A stretch of 64,000 bases of DNA from Pelotomaculum sp. DTU098 (GCA_001512635.1 LFSA01000029.1:39193-103192); one strand, 5' to 3'; positions 1-9,227 are shown, counted from the stretch's first letter. Notes: generated from the sequence alone by a model not told the origin. Made by a program: numbers and translations.

Positions 1-506
1 CCGTTATTCCTCTCCTTGATGCCCTCGACAAATACCTCCGCAGCTCTTTTACTGGACTCTTCAATGTCAAAGGAAATAAACAGGTCAACCTTACCGCCCT
101 CCGGGGATGTATCAAGGGCAATAATGGGGATGCCAGCTTCATTTAATCTTTTAACGCCGGGCACAATTGCCTTCAGGTCAACGGCCCCGGCCATAATTAA
201 TCCATCCACCTTTTGTACGATGAAATTATCCATCAATTCCATGATTTTTAAGGAATCGGCCTGACCGTCCTTGATATCCACCTTTACTCCCAATTCCTTG
301 GCCTTCTGCTCCGCGCCATTAATAAAAGCCTGGATATAAGGAGCTGTGGGGTTTTTCACAATCATCCCAAAAACATACTGCTCACCCGCAGCCTTTTCTC
401 CTGGTCCGGACTCACCGGATTTTTGTTCTGTTTGCCCCCCGCAGCCCGCCACCAGAGCAGCAATAATGAGAATGAGCAGCAGGGCTCTAAGCCACTTTAA
501 ACGCAT
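1..506 (-). CDS. Sugar ABC transporter substrate-binding lipoprotein (partial)
   Basis: Extracellular solute-binding component of a ribose/xylose-type ABC importer. It would capture a sugar-like ligand and pass it to the permease encoded beside it. It reads leftward from ATG at 506, with AGGAGG seven bases upstream, and runs off the left edge, so about 168 residues are visible. The N-terminus is basic, then hydrophobic, with lipobox ALVAGC placing the lipidated Cys at residue 22. The segment FGMIVKNPTAPYIQAF and a later DGLIMAGAVD are typical of the Peripla_BP_4 (RbsB) fold. It is the last gene of a five-gene leftward operon with the permease, ATPase and two dehydrogenases. The ligand cannot be named from sequence; the neighbouring dehydrogenases suggest a polyol or sugar derivative. 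Confidence 0.88.
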   Translation of the reverse strand, partial: MRLKWLRALLLILIIAALVAGCGGQTEQKSGESGPGEKAAGEQYVFGMIVKNPTAPYIQAFINGAEQKAKELGVKVDIKDGQADSLKIMELMDNFIVQKVDGLIMAGAVDLKAIVPGVKRLNEAGIPIIALDTSPEGGKVDLFISFDIEESSKRAAEVFVEGIKERNN

Positions 507-689
507 CTTCTTGCCTCCTTTTGTTGTTGTTTTTTTAGGTTGTTCTTGTTATAAAGTCTTTTTTGTAAAGCATATAATCCGACACAAGCAGAAAACTGAG
601 TCTTTAAAACATCCTCTTTACCCCAACACCTCCCCATGTTTGAGTTTTTTCCTGCAGACTCGTCAAAGAATAAGGGTTTCCACTTGTAT

Positions 690-1724
690 TTAAACTGTAG
701 CTGTCAGGTTTGGGTCCTGCTTTTCCCGGTCCAATAATTTTTGGACCTGTTCCTGGTGCAGCAGGTAGCCCCGGAATTTGACCCTGAGCCTGTCAATTAC
801 AATCGCTACAAAAATGAGGGCACCCTGTGTCGCATAAACAAGGTTGACACCCACACCCAGCAGGTTTAATGAGTTTGAGATCATGCCCAGAAGCAGGGCA
901 CCGCCCAGCATACCCAGAGGCGTTCCCTTTCCGCCTTCCAAGCTGGCGCCGCCTAAAATAGCGCCGGCAAAGGACAGCAAGACCATATTCTGGCCCATGG
1001 AATTCGAAATGGAACCCTGCCTCCCTGCCGCCAGGAGGCCCGCAATTGCCGCCAGAAGACCGCTGATCACAAAGGCGTAAATAACCACCCGCCTGGTATC
1101 GATCCCGGAAATGAAACTTGCCCGGGGATTACCTCCGGTGGCGACAAAGTACCTGCCGAAGGGCGTGTATTGCAGGATTATATGGAAGATTAAAAACACT
1201 ACCAGCACAATGGGTATGGCCACGGGAATATTACCGGCCATCCTGGCCTGTCCGGCATATACGTAAATTTCGTCCAGAGGAAAGATGGAGAAGGGCACTA
1301 AAAACAGCACCAGGCCACGGAGCATAATCAGCATGGAAAGGGACTGCAGAAAAGGGTTGACTTTGATCTTCGCTATACAAAAACCGTTGAATAAACCAAC
1401 CAGGGCACCCACAGCCAGGGTTAAGAAGATGCAGAGCACGGGGTGAAGCCCGCCCGGAATCCACTTGAGTGCAAGGAGCATGGCAATTCCCGGGGCAAAG
1501 GCAAGGGTGGATTCTATGGAGAGATCCAGGTGCCCGATAACCATAACCAGCCCCTGGGCCAAAACAAGCAAACTCATGATGGCGCTGTGATAAAAAATAT
1601 TAACGAGATTATCATAGGTTGCAAATTTCGGGGTAACGATAGCGTTGATTAGAAAGAACAGAACCACGATAACCCATATTAAATTATCTAATAAAAATAA
1701 CTGTACTTGTAGTCGATTGCGCAT
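690..1724 (-). CDS. ABC transporter permease, RbsC/XylH type
   Basis: Integral membrane permease of the BPD_transp_2 family, 344 residues, forming the channel of the ribose-type importer. It has eight to ten hydrophobic segments. The conserved late motif GGASLEGGKGTPLGMLGG (about residues 259-276) is characteristic of RbsC/XylH/AraH proteins. The start at 1724 has AGGAG eight bases upstream. It lies 150 bp after the ATPase gene and 183 bp before the binding-protein gene, in the same direction. Only one permease gene is present, so it presumably homodimerises, as is usual for this family. Confidence 0.9.
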   Translation of the reverse strand: MRNRLQVQLFLLDNLIWVIVVLFFLINAIVTPKFATYDNLVNIFYHSAIMSLLVLAQGLVMVIGHLDLSIESTLAFAPGIAMLLALKWIPGGLHPVLCIFLTLAVGALVGLFNGFCIAKIKVNPFLQSLSMLIMLRGLVLFLVPFSIFPLDEIYVYAGQARMAGNIPVAIPIVLVVFLIFHIILQYTPFGRYFVATGGNPRASFISGIDTRRVVIYAFVISGLLAAIAGLLAAGRQGSISNSMGQNMVLLSFAGAILGGASLEGGKGTPLGMLGGALLLGMISNSLNLLGVGVNLVYATQGALIFVAIVIDRLRVKFRGYLLHQEQVQKLLDREKQDPNLTATV

Positions 1725-1874
1725 TGCTGGTACTCCTTCAACAAATATTGCGGGTTGGTTTAAAATTTAAAGGAAACCTATCTGGTTCATTTATTTCAGG
1801 TGATCGGCAAAAAAACCGTTTTTTCAAGCTCTACTGGAAGATCAAGCCGGTCACCTGGTTACGTTTTATACGTT

Positions 1875-3470
1875 TTAATTAACTGTACCCGTCTTGAGAA
1901 TTCTGTTTTTAATTCCCGCCCTTTTTATCCCCTGAACAGCGTAAAACAGGTCGCTTTCCCGGAATTCCTCCCTCATGAACTCATCAATTATTTCCCCTCT
2001 GTAAAGAATCAGAATCCGGTCGCAGATCTGGATCAAATCCTCCAGCCCCGGGGAAGTCAGGATAATTCCCGCTGTTTCACTTAACTTATCCCTGATTATG
2101 GCCAAAATGCTCTCCCTGGTGGAAATATCCACACCCTTGGTGGGCTCATCCAGAAGCAGTATTTTGGGGTGGGTGGAAGCGATCCTACCTACCACAACCT
2201 TTTGCTTATTTCCACCGCTTAAATGGGCTACTTCCTGTTCAGGGGAAGCTGTTTTGATTCCGAACATATTGATGATTGAGGAAACTAACTCTTTTTCCCT
2301 TCGTTGATTGACTAGATGGCCCCTGCTCAGTTTTTTTATTGAGTTTAAAACCAGGTTTTCCCTCACGCTTAAAAGGCTGATGATACCCTCTCTCTCCCTG
2401 TCCTCCGGTAAATATACAATTCCGCTGCGCATGGCCTGGGAGGGGGTTGTAAAGCGCCTGACGGTATTCTCGACCCTGATCAAGCCTTCCTCCACCGGTT
2501 CAATACCCGCGATGCCTTTCAGCAGTTCGGTCCGGCCGCTGCCCCTGAGCCCAGCCAGGCCCAGGATTTCCCCCCGGTAGAGGTTAAAGGTTATGTTTTT
2601 ATACAGGCCGAGTCTGGTCAGGTTTTCCACGGACAGCACCGGCTGGTCCGCTCCGCCCTTCCGGGGTTTAAACCGGCCCTGGGAAACGTTTATCAAAGGC
2701 AGGTCCTCTCCTACAATTAAAGAAGAAAGCTTGGCTTTGTCCAGGTCCGCACATTTCGCGGTGGCAACCGACTTCCCGTCACGAAGCACCGTAACCCTGT
2801 CACAAACCCTGAGCAGCTCGTCAGTCCGGTGGGAAATAAAGAGGATGGTACTTCCCTGCTTTTTTCTTTCCTCAATGATCCTGTACAAAGTTTTTTCATC
2901 TTCCTGGGAAAGAGATGCCGAAGCCTCATCCAGGATGATGATGCTGGATTCTTCCACATAACACGCTTTTATAACCAGTAAGAGCTGGCGTTCACTTATG
3001 GATAGATCCGCCGCTTTGGCGCGGACATTGAAATGAAGGTTGTTCTTCTGGATAATCTCCTCTGCCCTGGAATACAGCTCTTTCCAGTTTAAAAACCCAT
3101 TTCTACAGGTGTAATCAGCTACAAACAGGTTTTCAGCCACGGTAAAATCCATGATCACCTGGGGGTCCTGGGGAACAATTGAAATCTTTTCCTTTTTAGC
3201 TATAATCCTGGTTAAAGTATCGAACTTCTTATTTCCAACATATATTTCGCCCCCTGTGGGCTCGATTATTCCTGCAATAATCCCCACCAGGGTCGACTTG
3301 CCGGCTCCATTTTTCCCTATGATGCCGTGGACTTCCCCTTTTTTCACATCCAGGTTGACATTGTGGAGAGCCACCGTGCCGGGATAGATTTTTGATATGT
3401 TGCGGAGCCGGAGTGCAGAACCTTCATTAACTTCTTTGTTTAGGATAGATTGCCGTTCGTTCATGCTCAT
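1875..3470 (-). CDS. ABC transporter ATPase with two nucleotide-binding domains (RbsA/XylG type)
   Basis: Cytoplasmic ATPase, 531 residues, with the tandem-domain layout of RbsA/XylG/MglA. The first domain has a perfect Walker A, GKNGAGKST (about residue 53), and Walker B SIIILDEASASLS. Its signature is the unusual LSISERQLL instead of the usual LSxGQxQ. The second domain has the degenerate P-loop GLRGSGRTELL normal for this family and the signature LSGGNKQKVVVGRI. A second in-frame ATG at 3464 lies six bases after GAGGGA and may be the true start. The gene follows the zinc dehydrogenase by about 60 bp and precedes the permease, so it should energise that transporter. Confidence 0.92.
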   Translation of the reverse strand: MSMNERQSILNKEVNEGSALRLRNISKIYPGTVALHNVNLDVKKGEVHGIIGKNGAGKSTLVGIIAGIIEPTGGEIYVGNKKFDTLTRIIAKKEKISIVPQDPQVIMDFTVAENLFVADYTCRNGFLNWKELYSRAEEIIQKNNLHFNVRAKAADLSISERQLLLVIKACYVEESSIIILDEASASLSQEDEKTLYRIIEERKKQGSTILFISHRTDELLRVCDRVTVLRDGKSVATAKCADLDKAKLSSLIVGEDLPLINVSQGRFKPRKGGADQPVLSVENLTRLGLYKNITFNLYRGEILGLAGLRGSGRTELLKGIAGIEPVEEGLIRVENTVRRFTTPSQAMRSGIVYLPEDREREGIISLLSVRENLVLNSIKKLSRGHLVNQRREKELVSSIINMFGIKTASPEQEVAHLSGGNKQKVVVGRIASTHPKILLLDEPTKGVDISTRESILAIIRDKLSETAGIILTSPGLEDLIQICDRILILYRGEIIDEFMREEFRESDLFYAVQGIKRAGIKNRILKTGTVN

Positions 3471-3529
3471 TCCCTCTATCCAAAATTTTTATCAGTCTGC
3501 TATATTACGGCTGTTCTCGGAACTCCCTT

Positions 3530-4525
3530 TCAAGAACCTGCAGGGCTCAAAAGGATTTTTACAACATCAGGCGCCTGAGAGGTCAGAATCTCAAATGCCT
3601 CTGCAGCTGACTCCAGGGGTAGGACCCGGGAAATCAGCGGTGTAACGTCCACCTGACCGGAGGCAATGGCTTGAGCTGCCCTTTCCAAATCCAATCTCTC
3701 ATAAGCATTAATCCCGTATATTTTTAATTCCTTTTCAAGAATAGCATTGGGGTTGACCAGTACGCTCTCTTCATACAGGCCGGCCAGGACAAGCCTTCCC
3801 CCAGGTTTCAGCAGTTTTAGAGCTCCCTGAAGGGTAGCATCCACCCCAACCGCTTCAATAACTGCATCCACCTGCTCCGGTACATCCGGCAGCTCCCGGG
3901 CAACCCGGTCGGCTCCCAGCCTGCGGGCCATATCCAGCCTGGCCGGAGCCCGGTCCACCACAAGGATTTGCTCAACCAGAGGCCTGGCCACGAGCAGCGT
4001 AAGGAGTCCCACCGGCCCGGCCCCGATGATGCCCAGGGTATCCCGGGAAGAGAGGCCAGCCCTGGCGGCGGCGTGAAGAGCCACTGCCAGGGGTTCAATC
4101 AGCGCCGCCCTGTCCAGTTCAAGACCAGGGGGCAGATTCAGCAAGCGGTCCTCATTTAAAACAAGGTACCCGGCAAAACAACCCGGACATATTTCCCCTA
4201 TAAAACTGAGCTGCGGGCAGATGTTTTCTTTACCCTGCCGGCACCAGGGGCAGCTTCCGCAAGCGACCCGGGGGTCGCCCACCACGTGATCGCCGGGCTC
4301 AAAGCCCGTGACACCGGGACCAACATCCTCAACAATGCCGGAAAACTCATGGCCCATTGTTTCCGGTATTGATGAAACAAACATACCCTTTCTATAAATG
4401 TGCAGGTCCGAACCGCAGATTCCGGCATAGGCCACCTTTACCAGCACCTCTTTGGGCCCGCAGACTGGCCGCGGCAGCCTTTCTATTCGAATATCCCGGA
4501 TCCCGTAATAACGGACAGCCAGCAT
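3530..4525 (-). CDS. Zinc-dependent alcohol/polyol dehydrogenase (MDR family)
   Basis: Medium-chain NAD(P)-dependent dehydrogenase, 331 residues, related to sorbitol and threonine dehydrogenases. It would oxidise a secondary alcohol to a ketone in the cytoplasm. Visible features are AGICGSDLH with the catalytic Cys (about 37), GHE (about 58-60), the structural zinc set C-X2-C-X2-C-X7-C in ACGSCPWCRQGKENIC (about 89-104), EPLAV, and the Rossmann motif GIIGAGPVG (about 164). It lies between a HisD-like dehydrogenase, 24 bp upstream, and the sugar ABC transporter genes. It therefore probably acts on the imported substrate or on its first oxidation product. The exact substrate is not readable. 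Confidence 0.88.
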   Translation of the reverse strand: MLAVRYYGIRDIRIERLPRPVCGPKEVLVKVAYAGICGSDLHIYRKGMFVSSIPETMGHEFSGIVEDVGPGVTGFEPGDHVVGDPRVACGSCPWCRQGKENICPQLSFIGEICPGCFAGYLVLNEDRLLNLPPGLELDRAALIEPLAVALHAAARAGLSSRDTLGIIGAGPVGLLTLLVARPLVEQILVVDRAPARLDMARRLGADRVARELPDVPEQVDAVIEAVGVDATLQGALKLLKPGGRLVLAGLYEESVLVNPNAILEKELKIYGINAYERLDLERAAQAIASGQVDVTPLISRVLPLESAAEAFEILTSQAPDVVKILLSPAGS

Positions 4526-4549
4526 TAATTTCTCCTCCTACCCTACTGT

Positions 4550-5857
4550 TCAATCCCTGGCGAAACGCTCCAGGATGGCGTTGCCGTGGGCGGGAAAACC
4601 TTCATAGTCAGCCAGTTTGACCATGGCATCCCGCAGGTTTGCCAGTCCCTCTTTGGAAAAATACTCGAAGGTAACTGCTTTGTAAAAATCTGCTGTCTTT
4701 AAGCCGCCGGAAACCATGGCCCTGCGGCCGGTGGGTAAAACGTGGTTGGGGCCCGAACCGAAGCAGCCGGTGCTGAGGGGTGTATAATGCCCCAGGTAAA
4801 TCCCTCCTGCGTTTTTAATTTTCTGCATATCATGCAGGGGATCTTTGGTCATGATTTCCAGGTGTTCCACGGCGTACTCGTTGGCAAAGGCGATTGATTC
4901 TTCAAGGGAGTCGGTAATAATAATTGCCCCGTATTTTTTCAGCGATTCCACGACAAAGTTTTTGCGGTAATCATTGAGCCTCTCAATATGCCGGCCGATT
5001 CTCTCCTGAACCGCGTAGGCCAGCTCCTTCACGTGGGTAACCAAAACTCCCGCCGAATCCAGCCCGTGCTCCGCCTGGATGCAGATATCCGCAGCAGCGT
5101 ATTCCGGGTCGGCGGACTCGTCCGCGATGATTAACCCTTCGCCGGGGCCGGCGTGAGTGCCGATTTCCACCTGGCCGTAAAGCAGCTTAAACGCGGCCAG
5201 CACCCACTTGCTGCCGGGACCCACAATTTTATCAACCTTGGGCACTGTTTGGGTACCGTGGGCCATAGCAGCTACCGCCTGGCTTCCGCCGATGCGAAAG
5301 ACAGCGTCCGCCCCGCAAATGTCACAGGCGATTAAGGTACCCGGAGGAACGAACCCGTCAGGCGCGGACGGTGTGCAGACAATTACTTCGGGAACGCCGG
5401 CCACTTTGGCGGGTAAAACGGACATCATCACCGCAGAAGGGAACCAGCCCCTGCCGCCGGGGACGTAACACCCGACTTTCGCCAGGGGAATATGAATTTG
5501 TCCGGCAATCAATCCGGGGGAAACTTCCATGGACCACATTTTATTGGGCATCTGGGCTGCGTGAAAGCGCTTGACGTTGCCGGCCAGGGTCCGGATCGCC
5601 GCAATTGTTTCCTCGTCCACCTTTTCGTAGGCCGCTTTGATTTCTTCCGGGGAAACCTTTATTTGATCAATATTGATGGTAACCTCTTCAAACTGTCTGG
5701 TATAATCTACCAGGGCCTGGTCGCCGCGTGTTTTTACATCCTCGATGACCCTGGCAACATCGCTGATAATGGAATCTGTTTCCACTTCACTTCTCTTGAG
5801 AATTCTCTCGTAATCAGCTTTCTCCATGTCTTTTAAATTGTAGACCCGGATGTACAT
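4550..5857 (-). CDS. Histidinol dehydrogenase-like oxidoreductase, probably not HisD
   Basis: HisD superfamily dehydrogenase, 435 residues, first gene of the leftward catabolic operon. Against well-known HisD it keeps Q261 and H264 (QAEHG), the catalytic pair E331-H332 (EYAVEHLEI), NHVLPT at 371-376 and H424. The zinc-ligand Asp of the HisD motif GDYASG is Cys365 here (GCFGSG), and the substrate-binding PAGPSE reads HAGPGE. No other histidine-biosynthesis gene is nearby. HisD paralogues are known that oxidise polyols, for example the HpsN sulfopropanediol dehydrogenase. With a sugar importer and an MDR dehydrogenase alongside, an alcohol-to-acid oxidation of an imported polyol is the best inference. 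Start ATG at 5857 follows AAAGGAGGA. Confidence 0.82.
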   Translation of the reverse strand: MYIRVYNLKDMEKADYERILKRSEVETDSIISDVARVIEDVKTRGDQALVDYTRQFEEVTINIDQIKVSPEEIKAAYEKVDEETIAAIRTLAGNVKRFHAAQMPNKMWSMEVSPGLIAGQIHIPLAKVGCYVPGGRGWFPSAVMMSVLPAKVAGVPEVIVCTPSAPDGFVPPGTLIACDICGADAVFRIGGSQAVAAMAHGTQTVPKVDKIVGPGSKWVLAAFKLLYGQVEIGTHAGPGEGLIIADESADPEYAAADICIQAEHGLDSAGVLVTHVKELAYAVQERIGRHIERLNDYRKNFVVESLKKYGAIIITDSLEESIAFANEYAVEHLEIMTKDPLHDMQKIKNAGGIYLGHYTPLSTGCFGSGPNHVLPTGRRAMVSGGLKTADFYKAVTFEYFSKEGLANLRDAMVKLADYEGFPAHGNAILERFARD

Positions 5858-6287
5858 GGAATCCTTCCTCCTTTAAAGTCGACAAATTTGATAAAAAATA
5901 GGCAAAGCCCCTCAGGCTGGAGCCTGCCTCCTGGTGACTTTTGGGTAATTAACGTAAATCTAGCAATAAAGTAATTTTCTTGCTTTTATCGAAGATCATT
6001 GTTTAGACCCACAGTGAAGGCTTTTATTCAGGTCTGTTTAGAGAACCCGTTTATAATTTAGTTTTTAAAGGCGAACATACTCGCATTAATACTTTAACAT
6101 GATAAAGTGAAATTGGGAATACTTTTTCGACAAAAAGAGGGTTAATTCCTCCATGAGGAAAAAGATTAAAAATTCCTTCATTCCCTGGAACACAGCCCAA
6201 ATTCCGCTCTGTTTTTTTTACCGGAAATAAAGGATTAAACAGTTTCCCGGTAAATTAAAATATATACATTACTTTGGGGGTGTAAAG
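5858..6287. other. Divergent intergenic region, no gene
   Basis: About 430 bp separate the leftward catabolic operon from the rightward carbonic anhydrase gene, so promoters for both should lie here. The DNA is AT-rich from about 5880. A short region near 5906-5935 is rich in complementary GGCT/AGCC tracts and could fold. I could not identify a convincing -35/-10 pair or a known riboswitch, and no open frame has a ribosome site other than those of the two flanking genes. Confidence 0.5.
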
Positions 6288-6890
6288 ATGAGTGCAACCA
6301 ACAATACGGCAGTCTCTGCAAATGAGGCTATACAAAGACTTGTCGATGGTAACAGGAGATTTGTAACAGGCCAGTTTGCCTTGAAAGATCTGGGCAACGA
6401 CAGGCGGGAGGAACTGGTTAAGGGCCAAAAACCCTTTGCCGTAATCTTAACCTGCGCAGACTCCCGTGTACCGCCTGAGCATATCTTCGACCAGGGCCTT
6501 GGCGACCTTTTCGTTATCCGCAACGCGGGAAACGTCGTGGACCCTGTAAGCCTGGGCAGCATTGAATATGCCGTGGAACATCTTCTGGCGCCGCTTGTTG
6601 TGGTAATGGGACACGACTACTGTGGTGCCGTGAAAGCTGCCGTCGACGGCGGGGAAGTGCCCGGAAGCATCGGAGCCATCATTGCCAAATTGCAGCCTTC
6701 CGTGGAAAAAGCAAAGGCAACCGGGGCAACAGGACATGACCTCTATGAATTGGCCACCGATGAAAATATCAAGGCAACACTGGCAGAGATTAAAGAAAGC
6801 CCAATCATCAAGCATTTCCTGGAAGAAGGGAAGGTAACCCTGAAGGGTGCCAAATACTTCTTAAAAACAGGAGAGGTTGTCTTTTTTTAG
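6288..6890 (+). CDS. Beta-class carbonic anhydrase
   Basis: Zinc enzyme interconverting CO2 and bicarbonate in the cytoplasm, 200 residues. The zinc ligands and active-site dyad are visible: Cys56, Asp58 and Arg60 in CADSR, and His109 and Cys112 in GHDYCGAV. The motif VIRNAGNVV (about 76-84) is also typical. Length and motifs fit the bacterial beta class. Start ATG at 6288 follows GGGGGTG at a normal spacing. It stands alone, divergent from the HisD-like operon, and 109 bp before the DUF3231 gene. It could supply bicarbonate for carboxylations. No regulatory site was recognised. Confidence 0.93.
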   Translation: MSATNNTAVSANEAIQRLVDGNRRFVTGQFALKDLGNDRREELVKGQKPFAVILTCADSRVPPEHIFDQGLGDLFVIRNAGNVVDPVSLGSIEYAVEHLLAPLVVVMGHDYCGAVKAAVDGGEVPGSIGAIIAKLQPSVEKAKATGATGHDLYELATDENIKATLAEIKESPIIKHFLEEGKVTLKGAKYFLKTGEVVFF

Positions 6891-6999
6891 TCCAGGACAG
6901 ATAATTAAGTATCCCTAAAACAGTTAATACAAAACATATTTTATTTAGTTACCGCCCATGCTATATAGTGTCAAATCTATATGAAGGGCGGTTTATTTT

Positions 7000-8004
7000 A
7001 TGTTCAAAAAACTTAAGAAAACCCTTTCCCTGGTCCGCCAGGAAACCGGTAAACCTCTCCACGCCGGTGAGGTTTATCATCTTTGGGAAACTTTAACCTC
7101 CAGTTATAACCTGGTTTCCCTTGTTGAAACCTATATGATGAACACCGGCGATAGAGAACTCCATCTCCTTCTGCAGGGCATAAGCAAGGGCACTGTTCTT
7201 ACCCGAATCAACCGTCTGGAAAAAATTTTGAAAGAGGAAGGCTTCACTGTCCCGCCACGGCCCTCACCAAAAACGCTACAGGGAAAACCAGGTGCAGGCC
7301 AGGAAGTTAAGCTGGGTGACGACGAAGTCATCAGGAACCTGGCTGCCTGGGTACAGGTTCTGTTAATGCACGACGGCAGGGCCATCGGGACTGCTACCAG
7401 GGAATCGGTAAGAAAAGTCTTCACTGACATCGTCTTTACCGATATGAAAGCTTACACTATGATTATTAACCTTGGCCAGAAAAGGCAAGTATTCATCCCC
7501 CCTCCTCCCGCCACCGCCCGTCACAATAGCCTCAATATGAGTGAAGTGGCTGCAATCTGGGACGAGTTGGAAGCAAGGCATTTAAGTGTCATGAACCTGG
7601 AAACCTACCTGGCCAATACCGGAGACCCTGAACTGATCAGACTTTTAAAAACCGGTCTCAATGATGTGGTGCTTCCTCAACTAGAAAGGCTCGAGAATGT
7701 TCTCAAGGAAGAAGGATTCACCGTCCCCGCACGCCCCGTTCGTCGTATGCAGCAGGGACCGCCCGGCAGGGTCAATAAGATAACCTTGAGCGATGCGGAG
7801 GTTGTTCAGATTTTACTCGCTGCCATGCAGGTTTATATCATCCTGCACATCACCTCCTATTCAGCTTCTTTCAGGGAAGATATCAGAAATATGTTTAAAT
7901 CTTTCCTTTCCACCGAGATCGAGTTTTTACAAAAAATGATGGACCTGGCTTCCAAGCGGAACGCTTTCAACAACCCACCGGTGGTTAGCTCCAAACGGGG
8001 TTAA
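7000..8004 (+). CDS. Duplicated DUF3231-like protein
   Basis: Protein of 334 residues made of two homologous halves (about 18-165 and 182-320). Each half contains an alpha-helical unit with the shared pattern xTGDxEL..LL followed by LEKILKEEGFTVPPRP in the first and LENVLKEEGFTVPARP in the second, then a second helical stretch ending in a Phe-rich segment. This tandem arrangement resembles DUF3231 proteins of spore-forming Firmicutes, which have a ferritin-like helical fold and no established function. No signal peptide or membrane segment is seen. Start ATG at 7000 follows GAAGGGCGG. The family assignment is from memory of the pattern and is moderately certain; the duplication is directly visible. 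Confidence 0.65.
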   Translation: MFKKLKKTLSLVRQETGKPLHAGEVYHLWETLTSSYNLVSLVETYMMNTGDRELHLLLQGISKGTVLTRINRLEKILKEEGFTVPPRPSPKTLQGKPGAGQEVKLGDDEVIRNLAAWVQVLLMHDGRAIGTATRESVRKVFTDIVFTDMKAYTMIINLGQKRQVFIPPPPATARHNSLNMSEVAAIWDELEARHLSVMNLETYLANTGDPELIRLLKTGLNDVVLPQLERLENVLKEEGFTVPARPVRRMQQGPPGRVNKITLSDAEVVQILLAAMQVYIILHITSYSASFREDIRNMFKSFLSTEIEFLQKMMDLASKRNAFNNPPVVSSKRG

Positions 8005-8173
8005 ACATAATTGGCGGTAAGAGATTTTAACTTGCAGTACAAACCGGCTATGATACCCTTTGACCAGGGAAAAGCAGGATATGCAGGTAGGGAATGTTCC
8101 CTTGTACAGGCTCTATTGACCATAATAGCGGAGAAGGGCTCCCGGAACACTTCTACCGGCAAAAAAAAAGCCG

Positions 8174-8443
8174 TTATCCGGCATCTCTCAATTTTAAGAA
8201 ATCATAGCCCAGTTTGGTCAGACTGCAAATCTTGCTTTTTCCTTCCGTGGTCACATCCACCAGGCCCAGAGCATAGAGCTGGATAACAACGTGATCCAGC
8301 ACGGCCCTTTTAACTTTGGCCGTCAGGGATAATTCCTCCTTGTTCATGGGACCCTGATCTTCCAGGGAGCGAATGACCCTCTCCGCTTCTTCCGGCAGGC
8401 GATTCCGGACCCCGTAAAAATATTCCACCAGTGTTGTTGTCAC
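8174..8443 (-). CDS. Small winged-helix-like protein, 89 residues
   Basis: The frame is open upstream to 8587, but the better start is GTG at 8443, ten bases after AAAGGAGC. This gives 89 residues beginning MTTTLVEYF. The sequence has helix-rich segments (LPEEAERVIRSLEDQGPMNKEEL, shown here only as a span of about residues 14-36) and ends TKLGYDFLKLRDAG, the look of a winged-helix DNA-binding domain in which the wing is GKSKICSLTKLG. It could be a small transcriptional regulator. No family could be named. It converges on the DUF3231 gene. Confidence 0.6.
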   Translation of the reverse strand: MTTTLVEYFYGVRNRLPEEAERVIRSLEDQGPMNKEELSLTAKVKRAVLDHVVIQLYALGLVDVTTEGKSKICSLTKLGYDFLKLRDAG

Positions 8444-8649
8444 AATCTTCAAGCTCCTTTCCTGTGTTGTTCTAGACTTATTACTAGTATGGTCATTCAA
8501 CCAATTATATAAACCTGCCGGATACAAAAATTTAAAAATATTGTTACAAAGAAGCAAACATAAGGGTTTTCCGAAATCTTTACACAAAAAAGTACCACTA
8601 TTGTCTTGCGGAAAACACTATCAAATACCCGGATAGGCAACAGTTATTT

Positions 8650-8900
8650 GAAAATCTTCATAATTAACCCGGACATAAATTATTAAATCCCTGTTCATGC
8701 TAAAAGGGAAGAGTAATAGTGGGGAAAAGGCTAAAAAAATGCTACCCTTCGTGGTCCCCCGCGGGCGAGGTATATAGTCCTCGGTAACCAGGCTATAACC
8801 CTACTTACCTGAAGATAAACTTAAATGAGCAACACCAACAACAACGGTAGTAAATCATTGTTGTAAGAAAAATAAAAATTCAAAAAGGGGAAGTATTATT
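8650..8900 (+). other. Unassigned structured leader upstream of the 72-residue gene
   Basis: About 440 bp lie between the winged-helix gene and the next rightward gene. The part from about 8720 to 8830 is locally GC-rich in an otherwise AT-rich stretch and can form short hairpins: CCCGCGGG near 8759-8766 and GAGG/CCTC around 8767-8782. It resembles a structured 5' leader or small RNA. It does not match any riboswitch consensus I know. No coding frame was found in it. Confidence 0.3.
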
Positions 8901-9119
8901 ATGTTCGGCAGGTTTAGGTGGCGGAAAAGAATTTCCCTGATCGAGGAAGGGGAAAGAAAAATGGACCTTCTAGTTGAAGAGCCTGCTAAACCCCGGATTA
9001 AAAGGTTGTTCAGAGGTATCAAAAGCACACTTTTGGAGGCTTCCGTTAACAGCATCAAAAGCGGACTTGTAGCCTTCTTCGAAACCATATCAAACAATAT
9101 TAAGAATGGTCTTAAATAG
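8901..9119 (+). CDS. Small cationic protein of unknown function, 72 residues
   Basis: ATG at 8901 follows AAAAGGGGAAG and the frame closes at 9119, 15 bases before a perfect terminator hairpin. That placement supports a real short transcript. The protein has a strongly basic N-terminus (MFGRFRWRKRISLIEEGERK) and a more amphipathic C-terminus (GLVAFFETISNNIKNGLK). It could associate with membrane or nucleic acid. I do not recognise a family. Downstream is htpG on the other strand. Confidence 0.55.
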   Translation: MFGRFRWRKRISLIEEGERKMDLLVEEPAKPRIKRLFRGIKSTLLEASVNSIKSGLVAFFETISNNIKNGLK

Positions 9120-9133
9120 GCCTGTTTGGATCA

Positions 9134-9166
9134 ATCAAACCGCTCCTTTCCGGGGAGCGGTTTGAT
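9134..9166. terminator. Bidirectional terminator hairpin between small gene and htpG
   Basis: Perfect 13-bp inverted repeat: ATCAAACCGCTCC (9134-9146) and GGAGCGGTTTGAT (9154-9166), with a 7-base loop. Short T-rich tracts follow on both strands. It lies just past the rightward 72-residue gene and about 60 bp past the end of leftward htpG. Confidence 0.8.
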
Positions 9167-9227
9167 TTATTTAGGGGGAGTAAATGTTAACCATTATTGT
9201 AAAAACTGTTTGATATCCACCAGCCCT

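Noticed and set aside
4550..5857. True histidine-biosynthesis hisD
   Set aside because: No other his gene nearby, a zinc-ligand change and a sugar-importer context make a paralogue more likely.
8011..8286. Rightward frame after the DUF3231 gene
   Set aside because: No clear ribosome site, atypical composition and overlap with the better-supported leftward winged-helix gene.
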